Origin: Juglans regia
Lineage: Eukaryota; Streptophyta; Magnoliopsida; Fagales; Juglandaceae
Assembly: GCF_001411555.2 (NCBI RefSeq)
Contig: NC_049908.1
Span: 29,967,964-30,031,963 of the forward strand
Reading direction: 5' to 3'
Length of the DNA: 64,000 nucleotides
In this document: piece by piece, positions 11,451-23,700 of the stretch
Numbering within the stretch: position 1 is the stretch's first letter
Layout of the letters: every line of letters begins with the position of its first letter
Notes under the pieces: model-generated
Database searches by the model: none
What the model was told of the DNA's origin: nothing
Seen by the model: the letters and a program-made list of their open reading frames with translations, nothing else
Made by a program: the position numbers and the translations under genes

Positions 11451-11850
11451 TGACAAACAATCATCTTACAAAAATTCAATTTTCAAAATTTTAATATTCA
11501 AATATGTCATGCACATATAAAAAATGCAATTTGATATTTTATGAGAAAATATTAATTTTGAACATTAATCCAATTTTAAAATTTATCTAGAGATGTACAA
11601 AATTATTCTAATAACTTTATTTGTAAGCTTATTTCATTTTTTGCTCATGTTTGATTTGTTGATGTGCTTGGCTCCATTGTATAGACAACTTGAGTTTGAG
11701 AATTCTTTATGCTTGAATTCATTTATTATCATCAAAATTTATATGTAGATATATAATTATATGAAATTTGATACCTTGGGTTCAACAATCCTTAAAGTTT
11801 ATCTATTGCTTTTATACTCGACACTGGGCTTTCAATGGGATGAACATTAA

Positions 11851-12238
11851 GGCCTTGTTTGGTTACACAGACGAGATAAAATGAAATGAGATAAGATAAA
11901 AATTGAATAAAATATTGTTAAAATATTATTTTTGTTAAAGTATCACTCCCTTCAAAGTTCAAGATTTAACACCTCATGGATACAAACAATCATTTGGAGC
12001 CACATCTCCCAGTGAAAAATCAACGATTTAACTAGTTTTGTGTATGGAAACTTCCGAAGGTGCGATGTACGGGATCGGAGTTTGCTCTATAGGGGTGGGT
12101 CCGGAGGGTCCTACCTTAGAGAGGTTCCTGACATATAAAATATATATATATTTTTTTTGTTTTGAAATTTGAAAAAATGAAATTATTTATAGTATTTTTA
12201 TTTAAAAGTTTGTAAAAATTGTAATGACTAATATCTTA
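11851..12238. mobile_element. Tourist-like MITE, split by an insertion and truncated at its right end
   Basis: GGCCTTGTTTGGTTACACAG preceded by TAA starts a MITE closely similar to the one at 45378. It runs to about 11935, is interrupted by about 200 unrelated bases (about 11938-12145), then resumes at TTTTTTTTGTTTTGAAATTTG and continues to AAAATTGTAATGACTAAT. The expected right inverted repeat is missing. Instead the SSL duplicated block begins at about 12239. Confidence 0.6.
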
Positions 12239-12418
12239 TTTAATTCAATAACAAACATAGTCAGAACCATACAAACACATACAGTCTACTTACAGAGACA
12301 GAGAGCCAGAACACATCAACAGAGAGCCAGAACCATGTGCAAAGTTACAGGTTGATCAAGAGCATCTAGCCGATAATTGTAAGGGTGCCAACTATCAAGA
12401 AGTACAATATCTTTGTTT

Positions 12419-15003
12419 TTATACGGCAGGATATTGTTTCAGGTTGAGGCTGATAATGTAGGGGGCAACAAAGGAACCGCAATACAGATGATCTCCGATC
12501 TTCATCGCACTTGTGAGCAGAGGCAGTTCAGGATCATAGTAGTGAGCAATTGGTTTTCCTACCAAGTCAACGACCAGAACCCCTCCAGACCTCCCCAAAA
12601 AATATGGTTGCCCTGTGTACTTCAGCGCAATTGCTGCAAACTTTCGGATGAGAGGATATTTGAATGTTAAATACCATGAAAGTGTGTATTCCTGCACAAA
12701 CAGTGACTCGTTAGAATAATGTGCTGAGTAAGTACTAGAATTCTTCAAAGGATTGTACACCAAAGGAATTGTATTCATAAAATCTTTTGATCGAATTCCA
12801 TAACGCAAGCAAGCAAGCAAGCAAGACAAGAATTCCTGTAAAAGCAGGACAACTTATATATTAAAGGGAAATTAAGAATCAAATTACCTGTAACAGTGCA
12901 ATCCAGTAGTGGCCTTCTCCATCATATCGGATGTTATCAGGCATGCCTGGTAGATTTTCGATAAACTTGTCGACTTTTCCTTTTTCGTTGCCACTAATAT
13001 GATATTTTCTACACCTTCTCCTGCACCCATTATTGGAATCAATGGCTAAAGAAAGTTAACTAACAAAACAGGAACAAGATTTCTTCAAGTTTTTATCTGA
13101 ACTTCGAGAGCTTTAAAGTGAGAGAGGAATAGATATATGAATGCAAAGAAGTGGACTCGGCAAACATACGCTGTTGTTTCGCAAAAGATGACATGGTTTT
13201 GATCAGGGGAGACAGCGACTCCATTAGCAAAGTAAAGATTGGGGAGCAGCACCTGGGTGGTTTTGGTAGCTGGATCATAACTCAGAAGTCTACCATGGGG
13301 CTTACCCTCCAACATATCCCAAAAGAAGTCGTCTAAACTATATTTATAGGAAGCATCACTAAAATAAACCATGCCATTCTGTGCAACATCTACAGCATCT
13401 GTGGTTCTAAACTTTTGACCCTCGGCCTCATCTGTCAACACCTCCACTTTGCCCTCTGCCGTCACCTTCAGTAGGCCCTAATATTATTTTGTTTTATATA
13501 CGTACGCACACCACACCAGATTTCATTAGCATGCTGAAGGCTAACCCAAAACATATTTCAAGCCCAAGCATGCATAGAAAAAAACACGTTTCCAAACAAG
13601 TCATTCCCCTGATATTTTGTAATTTGATAAATTTCCAAACAGATAATATGGATTACGCCATCGAATGTGTTTCAAAATATCTTCATGACTAGGTCAGTAG
13701 GGTCATCCCAATCTCAATCATTGAAGCCCTTTATCTTCTTCATTTTAGACTTTTCATGCACCATCTTTCCAATAATAGATAGATATAAGTATATAGATAG
13801 AAACTGAACTAGTTTATTTGAAATAAAATAATAAAAAAAAATTGTGTGATATAAAAGATGATAAAAAAAAATAAAAAATTATATATGATATATGGTATGA
13901 AAATTATAAATAGAATTTTTCTTATACAAGACATCATACAGAAAAAGTAGTTACATCGCAGGCTATATAGCTTCGTTTATTTTTATAAATGAGATGATAT
14001 TAAAGTTAAAAGTTGAATTAAATATTATTAGAATATAATTTTTATTTTAAAATTTAAAAAAATTATAATTGTTTATTTTATTTTATATAAAAATTTAATA
14101 AAATTGTAATAATTAAAAAAAACGAGAAGAATTGAAAAAAATTGTGAAAGTAAACTAAGCATAAGATACCTATCAGCTAAATTTATAGATTGGATTCAAC
14201 AAATCTATTTATTATCTTTTTTTTATCATTCTTTCATCATGTTATGATGTGACGGTATTAAATGATTGAATATTATTTATTTTTTATTATTTATAAATTA
14301 ATTATTTAATATTATATTATAAAATGACGAGAGGATAATAAAAAAAAAATGCGAGTAATTACTCAATTGGATATGCTTTAGCAAATTGCATCTACCCGAA
14401 AACTTTCTACTTTTTATGTCATTGACTCATTGGTGTAGCATGACTTACTGATTGAGTACAACTTTTATCTAATTAGAGTGACGTGGCTGATCTCCCCATA
14501 ATAACTAACTCATGATACTTTAAACCGTAAGTTAGCTGTGCGAGCTTTACCCTTTTTGGATCGGCAACGACAACTTCCTGTTTAAGTCCGTCGACAGCTA
14601 TTCCCAGAGGTCTGCCGCCTGTGTTGATCCACTTCTGCACCTCCGAGTCGTTCACGTTGACTCTGTTTATCCAGCCGTCAGCACAGCCCGTGTAGATGAC
14701 TCCGGAGCTGTGATCATAAGCAACATCTTCTGGTCCCTCCAAGTTCCCCACGCCCACCAGCTCCGCTCCACGGAGCATGTGCTTGTTGCTCGCCGGCGCG
14801 GCTATGGCGTGCCGAGTCAACAGATCGGGGGGCAGTGGAGCCGGGTCGAACGAGTCGAGGTTGTACAGAATGCTCGCCGCCACAACGGGGACCAGTACCG
14901 TCATGAAAGAGGTGAAAAGCCATGAGCATGAGGTTTTGCTGTTGGAAGTAATACGAGAAGCGTTGGGAGTGGAAGCTGAGTCGGGCTTATTTGACTCAGA
15001 CAT
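12419..15003 (-). CDS. Strictosidine synthase-like (SSL/APMAP-type) protein, copy 2, 4 exons
   Basis: Model: complement(join(12419..12691, 12888..13020, 13170..13477, 14551..15003)), 388 residues. Exon lengths (273/133/308/453) and phases are identical to copy 1. By eye about 20 residues differ from copy 1. Five are in exon 1 and about six cluster within residues 198-211, where copy 2 reads [14 protein letters not shown] and copy 1 reads [14 protein letters not shown]. The remainder are mainly in exon 4. The same N-terminal hydrophobic anchor (about 28-48) and propeller motifs are present. No stop or frameshift is seen, so both copies look functional. Intron 1 is longer (1,073 against 832 bases) because of a MITE-like insertion near 13970. 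Substrate and role are unknown. Confidence 0.9.
13969..14165. mobile_element. MITE-like insertion in intron 1 of SSL copy 2
   Basis: The segment has partly inverted ends (AGCTTCGTTTATTTTTA against the reverse of AAAGTAAACTAAGCAT) and the AATATTATTAGAATATAATTTTT core found in Tourist-like MITEs elsewhere in the window. It has no counterpart in copy 1. Confidence 0.5.
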
Positions 15004-15127
15004 GGTGGGGTACTGAGAGTGAGGGCGTTAGTAAGTGCAGAATCAACTCGGTATCAGGAAAGGATGATTATGTCAGATTAACAGCGCTTATAAACGAGAG
15101 CAATATATAAATATAGAGAGAGAGAGA

Positions 15128-15440
15128 TTTTATTTTTTAATACAATTTTTTTATTTATTTAAATACTTTTTTATTTTTATTTTCATAACCTCCAACTATC
15201 CTCGACAATTTCTAACAATTATTTTCATTTTTATTTTCACAGTCTATAAAATTATCATTTCTAGTTCATGAGCAACAAATTATGTTATTATTACTATCAT
15301 TTTCAGAATCTAACAATCTGTAAATACATTTATAGTTACTATGTAGCACAAGGCATTGCATTAATACAATATTTCATCAATCAAACTTCAATGATACTGA
15401 AATATACTTTGGGAAGACAGAAGAAATGGCACAAAGACTT
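15128..15440. repeat. Dispersed repeat, second copy (see 9416-9800)
   Basis: It matches 9416-9750 in order and orientation. The short frame of the first copy is broken here (ATGGATATTG reads ATGATACTG). It sits directly upstream of the SSL copy 2 promoter region. Confidence 0.5.
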
Positions 15441-15673
15441 GCTGAAATGTTGCATTATTATAATTCATATCATATATTGCATTATTATTGAAATGTTGAG
15501 GTAGTAATGGTCAATGATCTATCTTACCTACCTTTCCATCCTTTTCGCGCTGCAGATCGCTGTCTCATGTACGTAGGTGCATGGCAATAATTGTAAGAGT
15601 CCTGCCACATTCGATGCATAGTTTTGACATGTGGCCGCCATTTGCAACGTCGACCAGTTTATATCCGACTTCA

Positions 15674-15855
15674 GGAGACGTTTGTATGCGTATTTCATTT
15701 CAGTTTATCTTAATTCATCTCAACTCATCTCATTACTATTCATTATTATTCAGTAACTTTAATTCATAAATTTTATTATTATTTATAACTCATTTCATTA
15801 CTATTTACAATCTATCTCAACTTATCTCAAATCATCTTCAAATTCAAACATCTCC
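15674..15855. mobile_element. Tourist-like MITE, 182 bp
   Basis: It begins GGAGACGTTTGTATGCG and ends AATTCAAACATCTCC, imperfect inverted repeats. The interior is rich in TCATCTCAACTCATCTCA on one side and ATCTCAACTTATCTC on the other. Flanking trinucleotides (TCA, ATA) no longer match. Confidence 0.55.
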
Positions 15856-16322
15856 ATACACCACTTATCACTAATCTTATTTCCAAGCCACTCTTTTATT
15901 CAACAAATTAACAAATTTGAATTCGTCGACTTTGAGTTCCTGCGTACCGTACCACATGATTATCCACATGCCGCCGTGTATTATATTGGATAATTATATT
16001 TGTTTGTAATTTTCACATGTATTATTATTATTTTTTTATTTTTTTATAAACTTGATAATATTTAGATAAAAAATTATCTTTATAAATTTAGTATTTTGGA
16101 TGTGCTACTCTTACCGATAAGAGCTTGTCAATTGAATGATAATTTTATATGTTAGCCCATTTATATAAATAATGGTGTTTTTAATTAAGTATTATTTAGA
16201 GTCAATTTTTGAAGAGCTTTTAGTTAATGAATGGTTACTATTGTCTAGTACTTCTATGAAAAGATTTTATGTTTTTTCAAAACTATTTTTCAAGAATAGC
16301 AGCAAAGGTGATTGGATATCAA

Positions 16323-17207
16323 CAGAGGCGGAACTAGAATTTGGTGTCTGGGAGGCGATCGGCAAAGTGTGCGGTATGTGTCAACATAAGTAATATGTAC
16401 TTTTTGCACGTGACTATATAAAAAGATAATCATATGTCATAAAATTATACAATTTTTCTCGATTTATTCATATTTTTCTAAGCTTAAAAAAAAAAACTTA
16501 TAGATTAAGAATAAACTTGAAAAAGTATCTAATAATATAAAAGTCGTTAGATTTTTTATTGTATAATTGTATTACTATTAATAAGTGAACAAAAAAAAAA
16601 ACATGTGAAAAACTAATAAATTCTTCACAAAAGAAAATAAATTCTTCACATACTCTCTATCTCTCTAGAAACGTCTCATAAATCATCTAGCTAGATAAAT
16701 TTACTACCTCTCATATGCAAAAATCTTCCAGATTTGTTTTAATTATTAGATAAACTTTCTTGAAACTTCTAGCTAGTAAATTAATTAATATGTGGTTAAA
16801 AACATCTCAAAGGTTGTAAAGAAAGATTATGTACAGGTGATATGCAAGAAATTTAATGAAGTCGAGAATGACCCAAATGAAAAATAAAAAATAAAAAAAA
16901 ATCATGTAACTATATATGTAAGCTCAGAAAGACAATAAAAATTTATATGATATCATTGATATAAAACTAGACAAACTGCACAATACACACCAAAGGCAAA
17001 TAAAGAGAGATAGAGATGTCAAATCGAGACTATTATTAATTTATGTTAATGGATTTAAAGATATTTGAGTGATATACTTTGTGTTTGAATGTTGGGGGGC
17101 AATCTAAAATATTTTAAGAATATTTATACTTAAAATTATAATTATATAATATATAAGACTAATTTTTAAAATACCGCCCCCCAACCTACAACATAGTTCC
17201 GCCCCTG
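16323..17207. mobile_element. Non-autonomous hAT element, 885 bp
   Basis: It starts CAGAGGCGGAACTAGA and ends ATAGTTCCGCCCCTG, terminal inverted repeats. It is flanked by GATATCAA (16315-16322) and GATATCAT (17208-17215), an 8-bp target duplication with one mismatch. An 8-bp duplication is typical of hAT elements. The interior is AT-rich with no transposase frame. Confidence 0.65.
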
Positions 17208-17769
17208 GATATCATGCAGATGAGCAAAATCCATCAAAATTGACCATGAAGCATGGTATGTCGACATGTATATATATGAACAGATCGATCCTACAAATAA
17301 TTAAGAATCGTTTCCATGTAGCTTGGGACTGGAAAACTGCGATAGTACTGTCCTTTAGAAAAGTTAGAGGAAGGATGGAACCCTACATTAATTAAACTCA
17401 AGTTGGATCGGAATCATCATGTAAAGCTTGAATGTCCGTCCTGCTTTTGTATAAAATTAATCCTTTGTACTCAAATTTAACATCTCATATGTGAAAACAG
17501 ATTGGTAAGTACTTGTGTGGTATTCATTATCATGCAGCTTCTTGTTATGTGCAGATGCTACCAAAGAATTTTCCAACCTGCAGCAATTAGTTTCAAAGAT
17601 GAAAGGAAGATCCACTGGTTAGCATTATTATATATCATTTTGTAATTGATTTTCTGGGAAAGTGTAAGTTGAAGGGGGATTATATATAGAACCCCAAGCT
17701 GTATGGGTGCCAATTAGTGCTACTGAGCTACAAGGTCGGTGGGCATTATTAATTTGATTTGGATGTATC

Positions 17770-17973
17770 CAGGTTTTGTTGGTCAGTTTACCATAAATAT
17801 CTCAATTCATCTCATTTTATCATTATAATTTTTATAAATTCTTCTATAAAATATAATAAATAATTCAACTTTTTCAAATTTTAAAATAATAATAATATTA
17901 AAAAAATATTCTAATAATATTTTACTCAATTTTTATCTAAAACTATCGCATTTCATTATCCAAACCCCACCTT
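17770..17973. mobile_element. Tourist-like MITE
   Basis: The ends read AGGTTTTGTTGG and CCAAACCCCACCTT (imperfect inverted repeats). The core CTCAATTCATCTCATTTTATCATTATAATTTTTATAAATT is the reverse of the core in other MITEs here. Confidence 0.5.
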
Positions 17974-18029
17974 AATGTTATGCTAGCAAAACCAAGGGCG
18001 CTTTTTCTTACTCTCAGTTATCAGAATTG

Positions 18030-18375
18030 TTATAGTCACAAAGAAATTATACAAAAATAATTTTACAAACTGACACGCTACAAGGAAAATGGACTTTTGT
18101 GGCCATTTAATTGCGGCGAAAATGTTATTTGTGACCAAAACAGGCTCATTTTGGCTGTAAATAATCATTTCGCTGGAATTAAATGGCCACAAATAAGCAA
18201 TTTTCTTGTAGTGACGTGACTTCATATAATTCGTTAGAACTAATTTACAAAAAAATAACTATACAATCTGATGAACCACATGAAGCCACGTTAATTTGTG
18301 AGATTACTTTTATACGAAATCACATCAATTTGTGAGATTACTTTTATATAATCTCTTTGTAATTAAAATATTTCT
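18030..18375. mobile_element. AT-rich MITE interrupted by a CACTA MITE
   Basis: The segments on both sides of 18074-18213 resemble the MITE at 6560-6735 (AATTTTACAAACTGAC, CGTGACTTCATATAAT, CTTTGTAATTAAAATATTTCT). This indicates an older MITE into which the CACTA MITE jumped. Confidence 0.45.
18074..18213. mobile_element. CACTA-type MITE, reverse-oriented relative of 10447-10584
   Basis: Read in the opposite orientation it is about 90% similar by eye to the 138-bp element at 10447. The right end TTTTCTTGTAGTG is intact. The left end reads CACGCTACAAGGAAAA instead of CACTACAAGAAAA, so it is altered. ACG occurs next to both ends. Confidence 0.75.
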
Positions 18376-18959
18376 CTTATTTATGACTATTGATTTACTT
18401 TCTGCTCAGAATATATATTTAAGTTATCGTGTATGACTTTTCAGGAGCTCAAGAACGTGAAAGAAATTATGAAGGCACTTGAGGGATTTGGTGTAGCCTC
18501 AAATCTGTTTTTTTTTTTTTAAAATATCTGAGACGGTATAAATCAAGGTAAAATATATCTTGCATTTCTCAAATCGGTTTTTAAATTTATAATTAAACTA
18601 CCAGATTTTGACAACTTGCATCATAATATATATAGATCAGATCTAACAATTTAATTTTGTATGTGAAGGACGCGGCCCGAGTACTTGGAACCTTGTCCAG
18701 CCTACAAAACACAGCGTCAACAGTTCAGATCTAACAATTTAAGATCAACAAATTAAAAAAGTATATGATATATAGATCATTAATCTTAATGGTAAGTTCT
18801 TGATTGATGGCGTAAATTGATAGTTATTGGAGAGTTAGTTTCCTTTCCTCCGCTTGCTGGGGCCAATAATTTTTTACTAACCTTTGAACTCGACAAATAG
18901 AATACAAAATAATAGGATTAGAGTCGATCTTAATTCGGTTTCAATCAATTGATAATTTG

Positions 18960-21900
18960 GTCATTTTCAAAATCAAAACCTTGTAACCTCCTCCTCCTCC
19001 TTCTTCTTTTTCCTAGAATAACAACGAGGTCATGCCTCTTATTATTGAAATCCCTCACCAGAATTGCTTTCCGTCAAGCTCTCCAGCACATGGAGGACAT
19101 ATTTTTCGGCACAAAGTCTTGCCATAACCATCTCCTCCAAGCACAATTCGGGCAATGCTTTCAAGTCACCTCCCAAGCTGATATCATTATAAATTCACCG
19201 TCGACCGTATGTTTCCATACACATAAATCCTCACCTTGACGCACCCAAAGGCCAGAACGTCTGATTTTCTCCACCACTTCTTTTGGAACGAGTTCCCTTA
19301 ATAACTCATAATTTGGCCCTGTATCCTCCATCACCTCATTCACCTTTAGTTTTGCATCCCCTACCACTGAATTCTCCATTGACAACGGTCCATCTCCCAG
19401 CCAGTTATCAAACCAGAAACTCACCTGTCCACACCTAATGAGCCACCTCGAGTTGCAGACTACACTCGGTAAAAGTTGCATAATGCTCCTCCAAAACCGA
19501 GATCTTTGCCCCAAAGACATAATCGAAAACAAATGCGCATTACCCACGTATTTAGAGGCAAAGAAAGTGGACCACAACGTACCTCATTTAATTAATTTCT
19601 AGGCGAACTTCATAAGCAAAGAGTGTTGAACCTCATTTAGATCTCCAATTCCAAGTCCACCTTCATCCACTTGCAAACATATTTTTCTCCATCAAATCCA
19701 TTTCCTCTTTCTATTCTCCACACTAGATCCCCATAAAAAATTAGAGAAAATCTTTTTATTGTCGCGAATACTCCATTTGGCAAATTCATAACTGAAAACA
19801 TATGAATCGGCATACTATTCAAAACATGCTTAATTAGAATAATCTTACCTCCAAAGGATAAGAGTTTATTTTTCCACCCTGCTAATTTTTTTTTTTTTTT
19901 TGAACTTTTGCAAACAAGGGGTCAAACATCCTCACTTTCATTCTTCCCAAGTACAGCGGGATCCCCAATATGTGCAAGGCCATATCCCTTCCTCAAAACC
20001 AGAGATTCTCTTCAAACCATTATTTCTTTCATACAAAATATTGGGAAAAGAAGAACATTGAAGATTTGTTAGGACTAATCATTTGCCTAGACATTACCTC
20101 ATAACGGCCTAATACCTCCATAAGCCTCCGCATCGATGTCTTGCCACCCTTAGTAAAAATCAAGAGATAATCTGCATACAACAAATGAGTAATCAAGGTT
20201 CCCCCACTTGAATTAAAAGGCTTGATACTTCCCAACTGAAAACATCGATTTAGCATCCACGACAACACATCTTGAGATAAAATAAATAAATAAGGTGAGA
20301 GAGGATCACCATGTCGAAGACCACGTGACACCTTAAAAAAACCCTTGGTGCAACCATTTAACATAATTGAATAATATGGAGAAGATATAGCAATCAAAAT
20401 AAGCTCTCGCCATTTATCTGAAAAACCCAATCTCCGTAAAACCTCCAAAAGAAACCACCAATTTACTCAATCATAAGCCTTGGTCATATCAATTTTTAAC
20501 ATCACATTACCACCCCCTTACATTTCTATTAATGCCATGTACCAGTTCCTATGCCAAAGACATATTCTAAAAAATACTCCTACCCTGAATGAAAGCTGCC
20601 TGCTTAGGAGAAATTTATTCAATCAAGTATCGAAGCCAAACAGCAAACCATTATCTTTGCCATAATTTTATAAACAACCGAGTAAAGGCTAATAGGCCGA
20701 AACTGTCCAAATCCCGCATGCCCATCCACCTTAGGGATTAAAACTAAATTTGTAGCACCAAAAAAAGTTGTTAATGGCTTCCCCTCAAAAAATTCTTTGG
20801 CCATTTCAACAAAGTCATCTTTAACAACATCCCATGCTAGTATAAAGAAACTAGCAGAAAAACCATCCGGCCCCGGGCTACTATCCGACGGAATAGACCA
20901 AATGGCTGCTTTGATCTCTTCTATAGATGGCATCGCGCACAAAAGTTCATTTTCCTGCACTGAAACCAACGGTAACAGCAACTCTAGTGCTGAGACATCA
21001 TTCTCTGTTCTGGATGCAGTTAATAAATTCTGATAAAACCACACCGCACCCTCATGAACCTCATCCAAAGACCCTAGAATTTTCCCAACGTCAAGCACCA
21101 TCCGCTCTACCATTTTGTTTTGTTTCTTAACTCTCATCATGGCATGAAAGAAAGCAATATTACCCTTTCTGCTAGCCACTTTACACAAGACTTTTGACAT
21201 GCCAAGACTTCCTCCTGATGTAACCATTTCAAGTGATTTTGCTTGCACGTTAATAACTCACTCTCGGCTTGTGATGAATAGTTAACACTAACCTCTTGTT
21301 CCAAGCAAAGAATGCGATCTTCAAGTAACTTTAGTTCGATTTCCATTCTTCGGAAATGTTCCACATTCCACTTCTGCAGAACTCCTTTCAAGAGTTAATT
21401 TTCGACTAATCCGCACCATAGCACATCCCTCCACTCTACGACTCCACACCTCCTGCACTAGAGGAAGAAAACCTTTATGAGACCCCCACATACGTTGGAA
21501 TCGGAAAGGCCTTACCATCGACCTCCTCTCCCTGATTAAAGGAACCATCATTGGGCAATGATCTGAAGTTGTTCTTGGAAGATATTGAACATGCAAATCT
21601 CCAAATAAATTTTCAAAATTCATGTTAACCAACACTCTATCCAACCTTGCCCAGATTTGTCTTCCTCCTAATCTTCCATTACACCAAGACAACTGTTGCT
21701 CCTCGTACTAAAGATCATTCAAACCACAATCATCGATGCAATCATTGAACTCAACTTTCGCCATGGAAGCCTGCAAAATATCACCTACCTTCTCATTGTC
21801 ATGTCGAATGATATTGAAATCCCCCGCAATGAACCACGAGAACCCATGAGGGTCTTGTAATTTTAAAAAATCCCAAAGCTCCAATCTTTTCCAGCTGAAA

Positions 21901-23700
21901 CAACTTGCATATACAAAAGTCACAAGAACTCGGCCACACCCATGAACAAACCAGCCACTAACTGCTTGATCCGACATTAAAATCATCTCAAAATCAAAAT
22001 TGTTGTCCCAAAAAATCCAAACTTTCCCCCCATCCTCAGCATTTATTAGCACTAAGAAAAGGCACTAAAAGAGCCACCACTGACAGGCGGCTTTTATTCA
22101 AAATACGCCAAAGTCTACATTTCAATGAAATAATTCCCCTAATATTCCACGTAAGTATGTTCATTATAATTAAATAAATTTTTTTGAGCGAGTACGTCGC
22201 TCCAGTACCACTATGGATTTTTCTTTCCTTACCCCCTTCAACTTTTTAAGAGGTACGTTCATATCAGGGTCCGAATCAAAATATTTTGCGGCTAATTCAT
22301 TCAATTCTTCCTCAGGCTCAACATCTGAAACTGCTCGGCAAGCCAAAAACTCATCACTGAATTCTTCAGTGCCCAACGCTTCCTTTTCTACTATACCTCC
22401 CTAATTCAAATTCCAGCACTTCGTCAACTAACCTCAACAAACTCCTGGGTGAAGGCCTCACCGATTCCTTCTAATTCTCCTCATCTGTATCCTTCTCAGT
22501 TAATTCAAACCAGCTATCCCACATGTTCTGAACACGATGCGCACTTAGTTGGTTCCCTCTACCCACATCATCACCTTGATAATCACCATCACTTGACACC
22601 CCAATGCACTAGGTTGATCCTTTAGACAATCAATCTGACATTGATCATGCACCTTCCCATTCAACGCCACAAAAAACACCCATTTCAATCCCCTTTCTTC
22701 CTCCTTTTTACGAGCCCGAATGGTCTCGAATATTTTCTCTCTTCTCGCCATAGAATGAATCTCAGCCTCCATGTCCTGATTTAGCACCGAGGTGTCTTTA
22801 TCACGAGACCCCACTATACGGTAAAGCATCATGCTTCTCCTTATTAAGTAATCACTCTCTCAGTGAACACTTGTTTTCTAAATGCCCATGCTTCCTGCAA
22901 TGCACACAAAACACTGGGATTGTCTCAAAAATAACTTCTTGGAATTGACTCTTCTCTAACCCCGGAGTACCCAACCAGAATCAATGTCTCAAAGGTTTTG
23001 AAACATCCATTTCAACACAAATACATTCTGCTTCCGGACGTGTAACACACGCTATTACATTATCCATTTTCAAGAACTGACCAAATCCTCCTCCAATACT
23101 ACGTAAAATCGATTCATGGAAAAAAATTGGAGGTAAACCCTGTAAAGAAATCCAAACCGGAACCCACGATGAATCCTCTTCTTCAATAAAATCCGGTGTC
23201 CAGTGTAACACCAAACACGATACACCTTGAACATCTAAATTTCCCTTGGCCATAACACTGATGAAGTCATCCTCATTTGACAAGCGAACAAGCACATTAC
23301 AAGATTTTTCAACTGCCCGACCACAGGCACCAATTTCAACCCCCACCTATTTTTAATTAAGCCACGAACATGATCAAGTGAAGGTCGACAACGTAAAAAT
23401 TTTAGAACCACATAGAATGAAAATGGTTCTGCAGATTGTATGATCTCGGCCTTCGAAAACAAGAAAAACATTTCTCCATTATTGAATCGAGGATCACGCA
23501 AAGGAATATCAACCTCCAGGAGGATTTGTGGTCGCACAACAACAATATCTGCAAAGCCTAATGCAGATGACTTCCCAAAATTGCCTCCAATAGCATCGTT
23601 TTCTTTCCCTCATCACTACGAAGCGAACCATCTATCCGCGCATGTAATCGATCTCTAAGATAGCTTGCCCTTCCCCCCAAACGAAAGTCACCAACATAGA
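18960..23700 (-). mobile_element. Decayed L1-type LINE (LINE A)
   Basis: Minus-strand order, 5' to 3': an ORF1-like region with DUF4283 (about 23540-22980), an intact CCHC knuckle CVHCRKHGHLENKC near 22870-22910, an endonuclease region (about 22050-21320, with AGDFNIIRHDNEKVGDI and TSDHCPM), a reverse transcriptase (about 21250-20030, with SSPGPDGFSASFF, LRHGDPLSPYLF and the catalytic box as YADY instead of YADD), then a zinc-binding zf-RVT region (about 19580-19040). Many stops and frameshifts split it into fragments. No RNase H domain or clear poly(A) is seen at the 3' end. It is a dead copy. Confidence 0.85.

Larger units (their letters stand above)
10180..11787 (-). mobile_element. Probable solo LTR or LTR fragment
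   Basis: On the minus strand the segment starts TGTTGAACCC at 11787. Near its other end it holds a conserved-looking block (ACGAGGTTCAACCACACTGCCTACGTCCTCGCC at about 10319-10350), of a kind often seen in plant LTRs. No gag, protease, integrase or reverse transcriptase is present. I could not find a clean 5-bp target duplication, so the left limit is approximate. It contains an internal tandem array and a nested CACTA MITE. Confidence 0.4.
12239..15127. repeat. SSL tandem duplication, unit 2
   Basis: This is the second copy of the block at 5140-7690. Homology starts next to a truncated MITE and ends at the GA-rich tract near 15127, where the flank changes to the sequence shared with 9416-9800. 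Confidence 0.85.

Noticed and set aside
10956..11520. Two Phe/Lys-rich plus-strand frames
   Set aside because: They are translations of the tandem repeat in the LTR-like segment.
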